A stretch of DNA of 64,000 nt from NCBI GenBank assembly GCA_022575985.1, contig JAKSXM010000237.1, positions 6,590,501 to 6,654,500 on the forward strand, read 5' to 3'. Each line of letters opens with the position of its first letter. Positions within the stretch are counted from its first letter, which is position 1. Below the pieces are notes generated by a model, which saw nothing but the letters and a program-made list of their open reading frames with translations, searched no databases and was not told the origin of the DNA. Of the stretch, positions 56,201 through 64,000 are shown one piece after another. The translations under genes and the position numbers were made by a program. This stretch comes from Anagrus nilaparvatae (Eukaryota > Arthropoda > Insecta > Hymenoptera > Mymaridae).

Positions 56201-59200
56201 TATTTCTCGAAAGATACATTTTTATTTCTCCTTTCTCTTTTTCGTTTAGCCATAAATATATGAGATGCTGAGTAATTTTCTGAATCTTCAGAGTCAGAAT
56301 TGCTGCTGAGTTTAAATGTAACCTTTTTCTTTTGTATATATGAGTCAGATTCTGAAGAATAGCTTGAAAAATTGTCTTGTGTAAAAAAAATTTTGTTTGA
56401 TTCAATCCTAAGGAAGTGAGCAGATGAGTCAGAATCTGATGTGTCTGCAAGCATTTTATTTTCTGCTAAATTGTATAACTCAGTTCTAGGCATTTCTTCA
56501 CTTGGTATACCATCTTTAGTAACCGGATTTCTTGACAAAGCATCAGCAGCAGAATTTTTTGGTCCAGGTCTGTAGATTACTTCAAAATCATAATTCATTA
56601 TTTTAGCTCTTAAGTTACAAGCTCTTTGGTCAACTTTAGAAGAATTATGTTGTGATTTTAGTGGGAGGTGGTCACTAATAATATAAAATTTCTTTCCATA
56701 AATATAACTTCTGTATTGTTCGGTAGCAAACACCGTACTTAAGAGTTCACGGTGATAAACGCTGTAAAACGTCTCTGTATTAGTAAGTAGTCTTGAACTA
56801 TATGCAATTACATGCTCGTTTCCATCTTCGTCTAACTGTTCCAAGATGGCGCTCACGGCGATATCGCTAGCATCGCAGACTATGTAAAAAAATTTTGAAA
56901 AATCTGGAAGTACTAGAATTGGGTGTTCACACAATTTTTGCTTTAAGGTGTTAAAAGCAGTTTCTTGTTCGGTACCCCAAATAAATGGTTCATCTTTTCT
57001 TAACAAGTTTGTAAGTGGTTTAGCTATAGTTGCATAGTCTTTTATGAATTTTCTGTAGAAGCCGGATAGGCCAAGAAATTGTCTTATTTTTTTGACAGTA
57101 TTTGGAACAGGGAATTTTTCAACGGCTTCGATTTTATCAGGGGATGGAGTAATTTTGTTGTCGCCGACAATATGACCCAGAATTTTGATTTGGCGTCGCA
57201 GGAAAAAGCATTTTTTTGGATCTATAAGAAGTTTCGTTTCTTTTAATCGTTGTAGAAGCTGTCTGAGTCTGATTGAGTGTTGTTCAAGTGATTTTGCGAT
57301 CATAATTAGATCATCCAAGTATGCGAAGACCCAGTCGGGTCCTAGAGTCTCCAGAATCTTCTGCATTAGCCTGCAGAACACTAATGGGCTCGATTTTAAA
57401 CCCATAGGTGAACGCTCATACAGCCACAGATTGTTATTGGCTGCAAATGCAGTGTATTTTTGAGAATCTTCAGTTAGCTTAATTTGATGGAAAGCCATTT
57501 TTGCATCAAGAGAGCTTAAGTAGCGGCAATTGCTTAATTTATCAAGTATTTCGGTTATATTTGGCATGGGAAAAGCATCTCCTATAATTATTTCATTTAT
57601 TTTTCTAAAATCTAAAATTGCCCTATATTGTTTTTCCCCATTTTCACCACATTGTTTCTTAGGGATGACATAAATTGGAGAACAATACTCAGAATATCCA
57701 GGTTTTATAATTCCTAACTCTAAATGTTCTTTCAGAATTTTATCCAGAGCTTTTTGAGCTTCAGGAGGGTGTCTAAAGGTTTTACATCTGATAGGTACAT
57801 TAGAAGAAACTTCAATTTTATGTTCAATTAAAGGGGTACAAGTAAATTTTCTACCCTTAACATAAAATACTTCGGCAAATTCGTAAACTAAGGTTTCTAT
57901 ACTTTTTCTTTCTTCATTATCTAGGCCATTTAAGTCAATATCTTTTATAACTTTGGCATATAATTCGTCTCTATCAAAATTTTCTTCATCAAAATCATTT
58001 TTTATTTCAGAAATTTCATTAATTGTTTCAGGAATGTAATTTTCTTCAATATTTTCAACTATTTCATATGGTTCTAATTCGACAGTTGGGGCTTCAATTT
58101 CGATTTTTTCATCACTGAGGTTTACACACATGATATATGCTAAACCGTTTCTATTTGTTGCTAATACGTCTCCAATGTAAAGATTTGGATGTAAATTTAT
58201 TTCAGGCATATATCCTTCTTTTACGGCATTGGATACATGAACATATATTCCTTGTTCGGAGTTTGGTCCAATAACAAACTTTTCTTTATTTCTAAACGGG
58301 ATAACGAGTGGTCCTAAGTATAAGTTCATTTTTGCTAGGTCAATTAATCCTTCATATTTTTGCATCATATCTAAGCCTAAAATTCCATCATAACCAGTAC
58401 AATAATCGTCTTTTACAACATGAAAAAGGCATTGTAATTTATTTAATGTTATTATTACTGCGCCTTTAGTACATTCGGCTACGCCTGAAAATCCGATTAA
58501 TCTTAAAATAACGCCAGTGTTTACAAAAACAGATGAGCGTAGTGCTGATTCTTTAATTAATGAGACGTCCGCGCCCGTATCTATTAAGAGATTTGAGCCG
58601 TTTTCGACTAAATCTGGGCTGTGGAATTGGACAACGGGTGGTATTTTTTTTATAGTTGCGTATCTTATGTGAGCAGAAGGAAATTCAGTTTTAATTGGTA
58701 ATATAAAAGTTAACGGTTTTTGTTTAATTTCTTCAGGTTGTAATACATATATAAGGTTTAATTGTTTATCAATTATTGTTTGTTTAACTTTAGTTTCAAG
58801 ATTTGAAGTATTTTCTGGTTTAGCTTTTTGTTTTTCTGTATTAGTTTTTAATTTTGAATTTTTATCATTTGTTGAAAAAGGGAAAGAATCTTCTAATTTA
58901 AAAGTTGATTTAGGTTTTTCGATAGTTAAGCTAGAGGTTTTATTTATCTTTGGGGCATCAAGTATTTCCTTAGGTTTTTCAGTAATTAAGTCTAAATCAG
59001 ATTGGGTTTGAGTGATTATTTTTAATTTTTCAGAGTTTGTAGGGTTTATTTTTGGTTTAAGAGTTGATTTCGGCTTTTCAAATTTAAAATTTATTTCTGG
59101 TTCATGGGTTAATTTATTGTTATTTGAAGTAAAATCCTTTTCTGGAATGTTTGAAGAAGGGGTGCGATTTTCTATATTAATTGGGGTTTCAAAGGGTATT

Positions 59201-59352
59201 ATGTTTGAAATGTGTATTTCATCATTATTAAGGTTTAAAATTGAAGGTAAAGAGTTATTGTAAAAGGTTTTCGAGATTGCGTTTGTATAAAAGGTGTCAA
59301 AATCTTGTTTTAATTTTGGCCCAAACTCACTCGAGGATGGGCAAGTAACTAG
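53230..59352 (-). CDS. pol: Pol polyprotein: protease, RT, RNase H, AT-hook linker, OTU-like protease, integrase
   Basis: The frame is open from the gag frameshift site (59352) to the stop at 53230, about 2,040 codons, in the -1 frame relative to gag. An ATG occurs only at 58368. Using residue numbers from that ATG: the retropepsin DTG lies upstream (58581-58573) and ends at ILGLDMM; RT has YLDD at 350-353; RNase H has its first Asp at 499 (VCDAS) and another at 609. A Ser/Lys-rich linker carries two AT-hooks (GRP cores about 770 and 792). An OTU-like domain has D1016-G-D-C1019 and H1115. The integrase zinc finger spans about 1350-1390, and the integrase core is D1420, D1479, E1515 (35 residues between the last two). 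A GPY/F-like end lies about 1640-1690. All catalytic residues are present and there is no stop. Ordinary gypsy Pol is about 1,000-1,200 residues; the excess is the linker plus OTU region between RNase H and integrase. Confidence 0.95.
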   Translation of the reverse strand, partial: LVTCPSSSEFGPKLKQDFDTFYTNAISKTFYNNSLPSILNLNNDEIHISNIIPFETPINIENRTPSSNIPEKDFTSNNNKLTHEPEINFKFEKPKSTLKPKINPTNSEKLKIITQTQSDLDLITEKPKEILDAPKINKTSSLTIEKPKSTFKLEDSFPFSTNDKNSKLKTNTEKQKAKPENTSNLETKVKQTIIDKQLNLIYVLQPEEIKQKPLTFILPIKTEFPSAHIRYATIKKIPPVVQFHSPDLVENGSNLLIDTGADVSLIKESALRSSVFVNTGVILRLIGFSGVAECTKGAVIITLNKLQCLFHVVKDDYCTGYDGILGLDMMQKYEGLIDLAKMNLYLGPLVIPFRNKEKFVIGPNSEQGIYVHVSNAVKEGYMPEINLHPNLYIGDVLATNRNGLAYIMCVNLSDEKIEIEAPTVELEPYEIVENIEENYIPETINEISEIKNDFDEENFDRDELYAKVIKDIDLNGLDNEERKSIETLVYEFAEVFYVKGRKFTCTPLIEHKIEVSSNVPIRCKTFRHPPEAQKALDKILKEHLELGIIKPGYSEYCSPIYVIPKKQCGENGEKQYRAILDFRKINEIIIGDAFPMPNITEILDKLSNCRYLSSLDAKMAFHQIKLTEDSQKYTAFAANNNLWLYERSPMGLKSSPLVFCRLMQKILETLGPDWVFAYLDDLIMIAKSLEQHSIRLRQLLQRLKETKLLIDPKKCFFLRRQIKILGHIVGDNKITPSPDKIEAVEKFPVPNTVKKIRQFLGLSGFYRKFIKDYATIAKPLTNLLRKDEPFIWGTEQETAFNTLKQKLCEHPILVLPDFSKFFYIVCDASDIAVSAILEQLDEDGNEHVIAYSSRLLTNTETFYSVYHRELLSTVFATEQYRSYIYGKKFYIISDHLPLKSQHNSSKVDQRACNLRAKIMNYDFEVIYRPGPKNSAADALSRNPVTKDGIPSEEMPRTELYNLAENKMLADTSDSDSSAHFLRIESNKIFFTQDNFSSYSSESDSYIQKKKVTFKLSSNSDSEDSENYSASHIFMAKRKRERRNKNVSFEKYFESSSESNVEKKKPKKNPEKPKPIIKKVEIVTEESHPLITKAIKRNRGRPRKDVEPYPQPSDIPKRGRGRPKKDKPKIPPLTPKYPGMNYKPPPMSPCVSKASSFKLPRTSSSDTSDLEIPNSATTSENEIIMQDILKHKMDKLDHAENNILNKSKLKSIDSEKCKLTLNKAKIQDKILFEGSLDVKVIDKNSEITIFTKNLSKNNLKNNPINNKLENNNIENMEIENINKNGNIKEIENEADNAIICAPTSNKKIEYKKIIDDPNEFNRYNPIEKCAEPNEKFTRYLKVANDGDCLFHSLVILLKTNLSIKELKNKLKTSNYLKYCENTDSTFHILSKDKEWGDSDCVYLFAKEFKKNICVHYCDNELNQFNYYYAGEKFETFHLHLASNHYTPLIKNTNIENIPENSIKIPMEIENLESHNENNSKKSKELAETGKEKPIDKTPHEPSPRKPPWVYKKNIKYTNLNPLKCVDISGEHPYHGFQNLVFCITEDAHQTEVLSTLIEKNLLRLTDITRNYPKMHEVIVIPLLDKNLIALVIKPFIDSKFMRTDLDKTLKNLAALIDRFDFKSISIIKDLDILNANQVLNFISRLNHYLGSKKILATFYHDNLQVPPPEERQRIIRQYHEPPTSGHRGYHKCLAKISERHYWRHMRDEVLLFIRSCPTCQRVKSTRVKTKLPMAISDSPVHPFDHISIDLHGPLPKFENYCWILTVVDIMSKFFIAAPLHGTSATEVAEALVNNVITKHGPPKILTSDQGTHFCNKVIQGLARIFKIRKYKSSAFHPMSQGCIERLHSPLINYLKIYMSECNDWPKWLPLACFSFNITKHESTGYPPFTLIYGYKARIPSEFPPREQILLYDNYLADMTTKLSEMRINAIFMERQRKYKSKEYYDRSTNLIHFKTGDIIYLINNRSGEKHSKPSFLGFFEITCIDYDKHNAEIKCGKIRKVVHMNLLKPAREATEPGNICESPTEENTDWLDDAPSSDTDV

Positions 59353-61157
59353 TTTAAATGCTTTTCTGGTTTATTTTCAATACTTTGGGAGTTTTTTATA
59401 TTGTTGGAAGAGTTATTTGGTTGTTGGTTTGGATTACTATTCATAGGAGGGGGGGTATTAGAGAAATTGTGAGGGAAATTTTGATTATTTTCATTTTGAG
59501 GATAATTTTGAGCAAAATTTTGGCCTTGGTCGAAATTTTGGGTTTGGTTAGAATAATTTTGGTTTTGGGATGGGAAATTTTGGTATTCCATCATATTTTG
59601 ATTTGAATAATTTGGATAAAAGTTATTAGGGTTTGAAAAATTACGATTTCTATTATTACCGCGATATTGTCCACGATTATTATTGTAGTTTTGGCGATTA
59701 TTTGGGTTAAAATTCTGATTGTTGGGGTATCTATTAAAATTTTGATAAGAATTAAAATTTTGTTGACTGTTTGGGTATTGATTAAAATTTTGGTTATATC
59801 GGTTATTATTGTTTCGGCCTCCTCTATTATAACCCTGATTGTAACGATTATAGTTATTTCCTCTGTTTGGTTGCCACCAAGGTGGTGGGTAATTTTGGGG
59901 GTAATTTTCAAAAGCAGGAGTTAAGGTTGTAATTGGAGTATCAGGTTCTTGGATTTCGGTAGGGTGTTTAATTTTTCCTTGTTCAACAGATTTAAATAAT
60001 TCTTTACATTGGGATATATCATGACTAGTACTTTTACAGAAAATACATTGCTTTTTTGGAGGTTCCGCGGCAACAGTGCGTATACCTGTTATATCATGTC
60101 CTGTTGTATTCATCACGTTATTACGTAATTTTTGTATTTCTAAAAATTGGTTTATTAATTGAAAAATTTCTGAAGTTGAGGCTGTGCTGACACTGGATGT
60201 GTCGTCCATCGCAAAGTTGTTTGGTTCAACTGGAGTAACTGGTGCGTGTTTTAATGTACAAAACTCATGTCTTTGTACCGAGCGACGTCTACCTTCAAGG
60301 TTAACTGCAATGTTAGCAGCTTCTCGCAAAGTTTTTGGTTGTTTTGAGGCTACTCTATATTCCGGAGGATTTCTCAATCCAAAAAGAAAGCATTCAAGGG
60401 CTTCAATACTAGTTCGCTTTTTCCATTGTTCTTTTTCGGTTGCGGTTAAGCTAACTGATGAATCATAAATTGCATGTAAAGCTTGTTCTAAATTTTGTAC
60501 GCGTAAGGCATAATCGGCTACTGGTTCGCCAGGGTTTTGTTCGGCTTGTCTCATATCTAATTTAATAGTATCTGCGTCAGTGATACCTCCAAAACTTAAT
60601 TTTAAATCTTGTAAAAAATTTTCTAAACTGGTGTAATTAGGAGCAATTCCTGCGTAAGCGTCGTATGCTCGGCCTTTAAGGCGGCGAGGGATTGAATTTA
60701 ACAAAAATTGTTCGCAGCCTGGTCCATACGTTTTAACAATATCTTTCAAAACTTTAGAAAAAGCTTGTAGGGTTTGTGGTTGACCGGAAAAATCGGGTAT
60801 ATTTGCAATAGCAGTTATAAGTGGCACAAGATTATTTAATCTGGGTCTATTATTAGCGTTGTTTGGTACATTTTGTATTCCATTGTTACGATTTTGTTCA
60901 TTATTTTCCATTTCGTTCAAAATTTCGTTAGCTACTTCTATATTTAATGATCTTTCAGAGTTAATTATATTTGTCATTTGTTCACGTTGTCGTAGCATTT
61001 CTAAATTGAGGCGTTCAATTTCTTGGGCTAAATTGGTTACATCTATATTATTGGGTGGGTTAGTTTGAGGGCCGTCCATGGTTCGGTTTAATTCACTATT
61101 AATTGATTCGGTATCAGAAAATGTATCTCGCGGTTGTCGCCAAGAATTATTTGGCAT
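59349..61157 (-). CDS. gag: Gag polyprotein
   Basis: 602 residues, ATG at 61157, stop TAG at 59351-59349. A coiled-coil N-terminus (about 45-90) precedes a capsid-like helical region (about 115-300, containing FSGQPQTLQAF and YGPGCEQFLL). A CCHC zinc knuckle (C-x2-C-x4-H-x4-C, residues 371-384) follows. The last 180 residues are extremely Asn/Gln/Tyr-rich with RGGRNNNNRYNQ-type phrases, a low-complexity tail that could bind RNA or condense. The role is assembly of virus-like particles and packaging of the genomic RNA. The presence of a CCHC knuckle is typical of many Ty3/gypsy elements. Confidence 0.93.
   Translation of the reverse strand: MPNNSWRQPRDTFSDTESINSELNRTMDGPQTNPPNNIDVTNLAQEIERLNLEMLRQREQMTNIINSERSLNIEVANEILNEMENNEQNRNNGIQNVPNNANNRPRLNNLVPLITAIANIPDFSGQPQTLQAFSKVLKDIVKTYGPGCEQFLLNSIPRRLKGRAYDAYAGIAPNYTSLENFLQDLKLSFGGITDADTIKLDMRQAEQNPGEPVADYALRVQNLEQALHAIYDSSVSLTATEKEQWKKRTSIEALECFLFGLRNPPEYRVASKQPKTLREAANIAVNLEGRRRSVQRHEFCTLKHAPVTPVEPNNFAMDDTSSVSTASTSEIFQLINQFLEIQKLRNNVMNTTGHDITGIRTVAAEPPKKQCIFCKSTSHDISQCKELFKSVEQGKIKHPTEIQEPDTPITTLTPAFENYPQNYPPPWWQPNRGNNYNRYNQGYNRGGRNNNNRYNQNFNQYPNSQQNFNSYQNFNRYPNNQNFNPNNRQNYNNNRGQYRGNNRNRNFSNPNNFYPNYSNQNMMEYQNFPSQNQNYSNQTQNFDQGQNFAQNYPQNENNQNFPHNFSNTPPPMNSNPNQQPNNSSNNIKNSQSIENKPEKHLN
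59352..59358 (-). promoter_or_regulatory. UUUAAAC -1 ribosomal frameshift site
   Basis: In the gag frame the last codons are read T-TTA-AAC followed at once by the TAG stop (59351-59349). This heptamer is a classical X-XXY-YYZ slippery site, and a slip of -1 enters exactly the pol frame. I did not establish a downstream pseudoknot. Confidence 0.85.
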
Positions 61158-61399
61158 AATAATTTTACAAAAAAATTTGCGAAATTGTTTATTTGTTTAT
61201 AAGAAAAGTAAAAATAAAAAAAATTTTTTTTTTTTTGTAAAAATTTTGAAATGTCTCGGAGATTTAAGTATAGAATAAAAATATTTTTAAGGTACTTACA
61301 TTAAGAATGTAGTTATAACAACAGTCCTGAATTCCATTATATTTTCCAATGATTTGTTGGATAGGTCCTAAAACTGCTTGGCAATGAAAAAAAAATGAA
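61158..61399. other. Retroelement leader, part between gag and the 26-bp repeats
   Basis: AT-rich, with an A/T homopolymer near 61215-61236. No coding region. Confidence 0.5.
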
Positions 61400-61539
61400 C
61401 AGCTTGGCTACGGCTTGGCAATATACAGCTTGGCTACAGCTTGGCAATATACAGCTTGGCTACAGCTTGGCAATATACAGCTTGGCTACAGCTTGGCAAT
61501 ATACAGCTTGGCTACAGCCTGGCAATATACAGCTTGGCA
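61400..61539 (-). repeat. 26-bp tandem repeat in the 5' leader (5.4 copies)
   Basis: CAGCTTGGCTACAGCTTGGC plus AATATA repeats at 61400, 61426, 61452, 61478 and 61504, with a partial sixth copy at 61530. Only two substitutions occur among the copies. Each unit itself contains two AGCTTGG halves. The position, between the primer-binding site and gag, is that of the Su(Hw) insulator array in gypsy. Confidence 0.95.
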
Positions 61540-61624
61540 AAAAATAATTTTTCAGGAACTGCTTACGAAGATGTAGATAAATTTCTTTAGATGGTATTGT
61601 GTGGTATAACGGTTTTAAATAATT

Positions 61625-61831
61625 TCAATGATCTTGAGATTTTGATTGATTAGAGTTGATTTCTTCGTTGAGTTCGGTAGTATAATTTACAGTCACTATT
61701 ACTTTACTATTTGACTTGTTTGTTGATAGTATTTCGTGTTTTGAAATTTTAAAATTTTCTTTTACTTTTCCTTTACAATTTTGGCAGTTTGGATATTTGC
61801 AGGTATAATAGCGTTGGCCTTTCTTTGCCAT
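61625..61831 (-). CDS. Small Cys-containing leader ORF, 68 aa
   Basis: ATG at 61831, about 55 bases downstream of the primer-binding site, so it would be the first ORF of the genomic transcript. The protein is basic with YYTCKYPNCQNCKGKVK near the start (three Cys in C-x3-C-x2-C-like spacing) and a polar C-terminus. No domain is recognised. It may be a real upstream ORF, the first exon of spliced accessory or env messages, or chance in AT-rich DNA. Confidence 0.4.
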   Translation of the reverse strand: MAKKGQRYYTCKYPNCQNCKGKVKENFKISKHEILSTNKSNSKVIVTVNYTTELNEEINSNQSKSQDH

Positions 61832-61884
61832 ATACTTTAAATGTTATCTTGATAGGAAATATGCTTTTGTTCCTTCTTACCAGC

Positions 61885-61902
61885 TTTCCTTTGAGGGAGC
61901 CA
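61885..61902 (-). promoter_or_regulatory. Candidate primer-binding site
   Basis: On the sense strand the 5' LTR is followed by TAAAT and then TGGCTCCCTCAAAGGAAA. TGG complements the 3' CCA of a tRNA. I could not match the rest to a specific tRNA from memory. The position five bases after the LTR is plausible. Confidence 0.6.
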
Positions 61903-61907
61903 ATTTA

Positions 61908-62654
61908 TGTTACGTATCCTGAGGTTTTATCCAAGGGATACGTAAATATAAATAATTATGAATATATGAAATATAAGTTTATCCTGGGGATATTGACTGC
62001 CCCAGGTATATTATATAAGTTGGTTTGGTGATTATTTGGTTGGTTTATAGTTAATGTATTTGTAGATGAGTTCGGGTTCGATCTAAGCTGGATGAACCTA
62101 ACCTGAGGCTAAGTTCTTAATTACAGAAGGAATTGTCACTTACACAATAATAACTGATAACTGATTTGATATATAACTTTCACTTTATTGATTATAAGTA
62201 AATAAAACTGTCTAAGTCTTTAAGTCGAGTAATTAAAGGTAGAACTGTAATAGAGTGGTAAGACTCTAAACGAAAGATAGTATTCTAATGGCTGGTTTGG
62301 GCGCCTGAAGGGCAATATATAATCTAATATGAATCTGCCCATATTCCGAGATTTTGAGGGAGACGTCCAATACAAAAAAGCGTCGGTCTCGTCACGTCCA
62401 ATTAGCGAAGGCGTCCCTAATTATTACCGAGAATCGCGAGGTGGGATTTATGCAGTTTATAACGCCTAAATCCCTCCTAATTTACGTCATAGTTGACTTT
62501 TGGTCCCACGCTATTGTGCTAGATCAGCAACAGCGGAAATGCACCTGCGGGTTCCTATGTCGTCTGTAATATTAATACAGCTATCGGATATAGGGTTTAC
62601 TATTTATATATATCAAATGTTAGGCATATCAATTTTGACCTACCATACGTAACA
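61908..62654 (-). repeat. 5' LTR of the giant retroelement
   Basis: Direct repeat of 27702-28448. In the sense direction transcription would start here. AATAAA is at 62189-62184. A TATATAAATAG string close to the outer end is probably too near the edge to be the promoter TATA. Confidence 0.96.
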
Positions 62655-62658
62655 ATAC
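62655..62658. repeat. Target-site duplication ATAC (right copy)
   Basis: Matches 27698-27701 exactly. Confidence 0.9.
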
Positions 62659-64000
62659 TTAAAAATTTTTTTTTGCTTTTTTATTTTTAATATTTTTTTA
62701 AATCGTAAAACATTAAGTCATTTATTTGTTGGCCATTGACCTAATGCTTTACAATCTATCGTTATGTATAATATATTTACATATTTTAATTCTGAGTATA
62801 ATCTTCTTTTTTTTATATTGATTCTCATTTCTTGAAAATACAGCTGTTTGATATAGTAAAACGTATAAAAATTTTTTTTTTATTTTTATGATTTATCTGA
62901 AAAGTGAAAAGCATTTTGTAATTTTTATTTAAAAAATTTTATGTATATACGTATAAATTTTTTTTTCAACCTCATATTCACGTTTTTTTAATTTTAATAA
63001 TTTATCAAATTATTTCAAATAAAGTTTTTTTTTAGAACCATGTTAAATTATGCACTAATGCACCATTAAATAAAGGTCTTGACATGGACAAAAAACCTCC
63101 AGAAAAAAAAAGTTGTGGAATGTATTGGTTTTGGGCTAATTTGAAAGGGGTAACAAAATCGGACATTCCACCCAATGCTAGCTAAAGGTGAGGCAAAACG
63201 GTTTTTTGCAAATAACTCAAAGAGAAAAAGAAATTAAAAAAAAGTTTAAAATAAAAGTTGTAGCTGAGGCAATTTTCCACAAAAATGGTCATTAGTAATT
63301 TTTCATAGCACTGGGACCGATTTATAATCGGTGAAAGTTTAGACCTTTTTTACCAAATTTTCAAAATTCGATATTTCACAAAAAAACGCGTTTTTGATGA
63401 GTTTTTCGGATTTTTTAGTACACTGAATATTATATTTATCTATATTTAACATATTTTGAACTGCTGTAAGACGTTAAAATAAATTAAAATAAAAATTATT
63501 TTCAACAAAGATAATACTTCAAAATATGTAAAATTAAAGTAAATAATAAAAAATCTGTAAAAAAATTAGTAATAAACAAAATCATTAAAAACGAGACTGA
63601 TTTTGTTATTTTAAAAATGATCCAAAATTGGTTAATTTAGCTTTGGAGTTGTTTTCAGCTGTTTTCGGTAATTTCTAAAGCTCGTAAACTTTTTATTATT
63701 ACCTTCAATAATAATTCCACTTAAAAAAGTTTTAAAATTTAAATAAGGAATCTTTATTTATAAACACGTTTTTTTTAACTTTTGAGCTTTAAAATTCAGT
63801 CTTATGAAGTTTTGAGTGCAAAAAAATAATTTTTTTTATAATAATTTTTACGTTTCAAGCCATTTGCAATGGTTTAAACAAAAAAAAATAATTCCGCTTG
63901 CGGCAAGCGCAATTTTTTTACAGTGTAATAAAAAGTGTTGGATATGGGTATGTAAGTTATTTTACATATAAATTTTGATTGTATACGTTTCTGCACCCCC
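62659..64000. other. Host AT-rich repeat DNA right of the retroelement
   Basis: No gene or BEN exon recognised. At about 63888-63926 there is one end of a DNA transposon (ATTCCGCTTGCGGCAAGCGC followed by TTACAGTG and TA). It resembles, but is not identical to, the TIR of the 24200-25846 element. Its partner end is not in the window. Confidence 0.5.

Larger units (their letters stand above)
27702..62654 (-). mobile_element. Giant 34,953-bp LTR retroelement / endogenous retrovirus with accessory genes
   Basis: Two direct 747-bp repeats, 27702-28448 and 61908-62654, bound the element and begin TG and end CA. They read identically along their whole length. The four bases ATAC directly precede the left copy (27698-27701) and directly follow the right copy (62655-62658), a perfect target-site duplication of the length usual for Ty3/gypsy integrases. 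The sense strand is minus: leader, gag, pol, accessory region, two AT-hook genes, env, polypurine tract. All three retroviral genes are uninterrupted apart from the programmed gag-pol frame change. LTR identity indicates a recent insertion. The size is several times that of ordinary gypsy/errantivirus elements (about 5-9 kb), the excess being the 31.5-53.2 kb accessory region. Confidence 0.95.

Noticed and set aside
55448..57463. Plus-strand frames of 92-105 codons inside pol, and similar ones inside gag and env
   Set aside because: They are antisense shadows of strongly supported retroviral genes.
27702..62654. Polinton/Maverick or nudivirus/bracovirus provirus
   Set aside because: There is no protein-primed DNA polymerase, packaging ATPase or jelly-roll capsid, and no long terminal inverted repeats. 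Instead there are LTRs, gag, RT, integrase, polypurine tract and a 4-bp duplication.

Overview
The window is AT-rich nuclear DNA from an arthropod, most likely an insect. The evidence is spliced genes with GT-AG introns, fragments of insect-type transposons (R1-clade LINE, Tigger/pogo, ISL2EU-like DDE), long satellite arrays, and an Env of the baculovirus-F/errantivirus type. I cannot name the order or species. Only two pieces of ordinary host gene are visible: the last exon of a cytosolic-type acetyl-CoA synthetase (5963-6159, +) and the last three exons of a BEN-domain protein (26044-22997, -).

Region 1-27.7 kb is repeat-dominated host sequence. It holds a decayed ISL2EU-type transposase, a 5'-truncated R1-like LINE with a 14-bp target-site duplication inserted in a ~330-bp satellite, the AcCoAS exon, two internally deleted Tigger/pogo elements, a GGCCCAAAAGGACCA-type minisatellite, two families of foldback satellite (15.4-20.2 kb), the BEN-gene exons, and a TA-flanked transposon in a BEN intron.

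Region 27,702-62,654 is one LTR retroelement of 34,953 bp. It has two 747-bp LTRs that read as identical, a perfect 4-bp target-site duplication (ATAC), a polypurine tract and a candidate primer-binding site. Its sense strand is the minus strand. In sense order it carries a leader with a small Cys-rich ORF and a 26-bp repeat array, gag (CCHC knuckle, Asn/Gln-rich tail), a UUUAAAC -1 frameshift site at the gag stop, and pol. Pol is protease, RT, RNase H, an AT-hook linker, an OTU-like cysteine protease and integrase. After about 19 kb of accessory DNA come two related AT-hook/zinc proteins, then a furin-cleaved class-I-type Env and the 3' LTR.

The accessory region between pol and the AT-hook genes is the unusual part. 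On the sense strand it has a DEDDh 3'-5' exonuclease. On the opposite strand it has at least five genes: a three-exon 97-aa membrane protein, a JmjC-C2H2 zinc-finger protein whose first intron holds a 3.2-kb minisatellite, two coiled-coil proteins, and an F-box/leucine-rich-repeat protein. Three of these antisense genes have consensus introns. Antisense introns would survive passage through an RNA genome because they are not spliceable from the sense transcript. The cargo suggests chromatin modification, ubiquitin-ligase redirection, deubiquitination and nucleic-acid trimming. Together with Env this looks like a very large endogenous retrovirus with a DNA-virus-like accessory gene set. Function is inferred from domain content only.

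Region 62.66-64 kb is host repeat DNA without recognisable genes.
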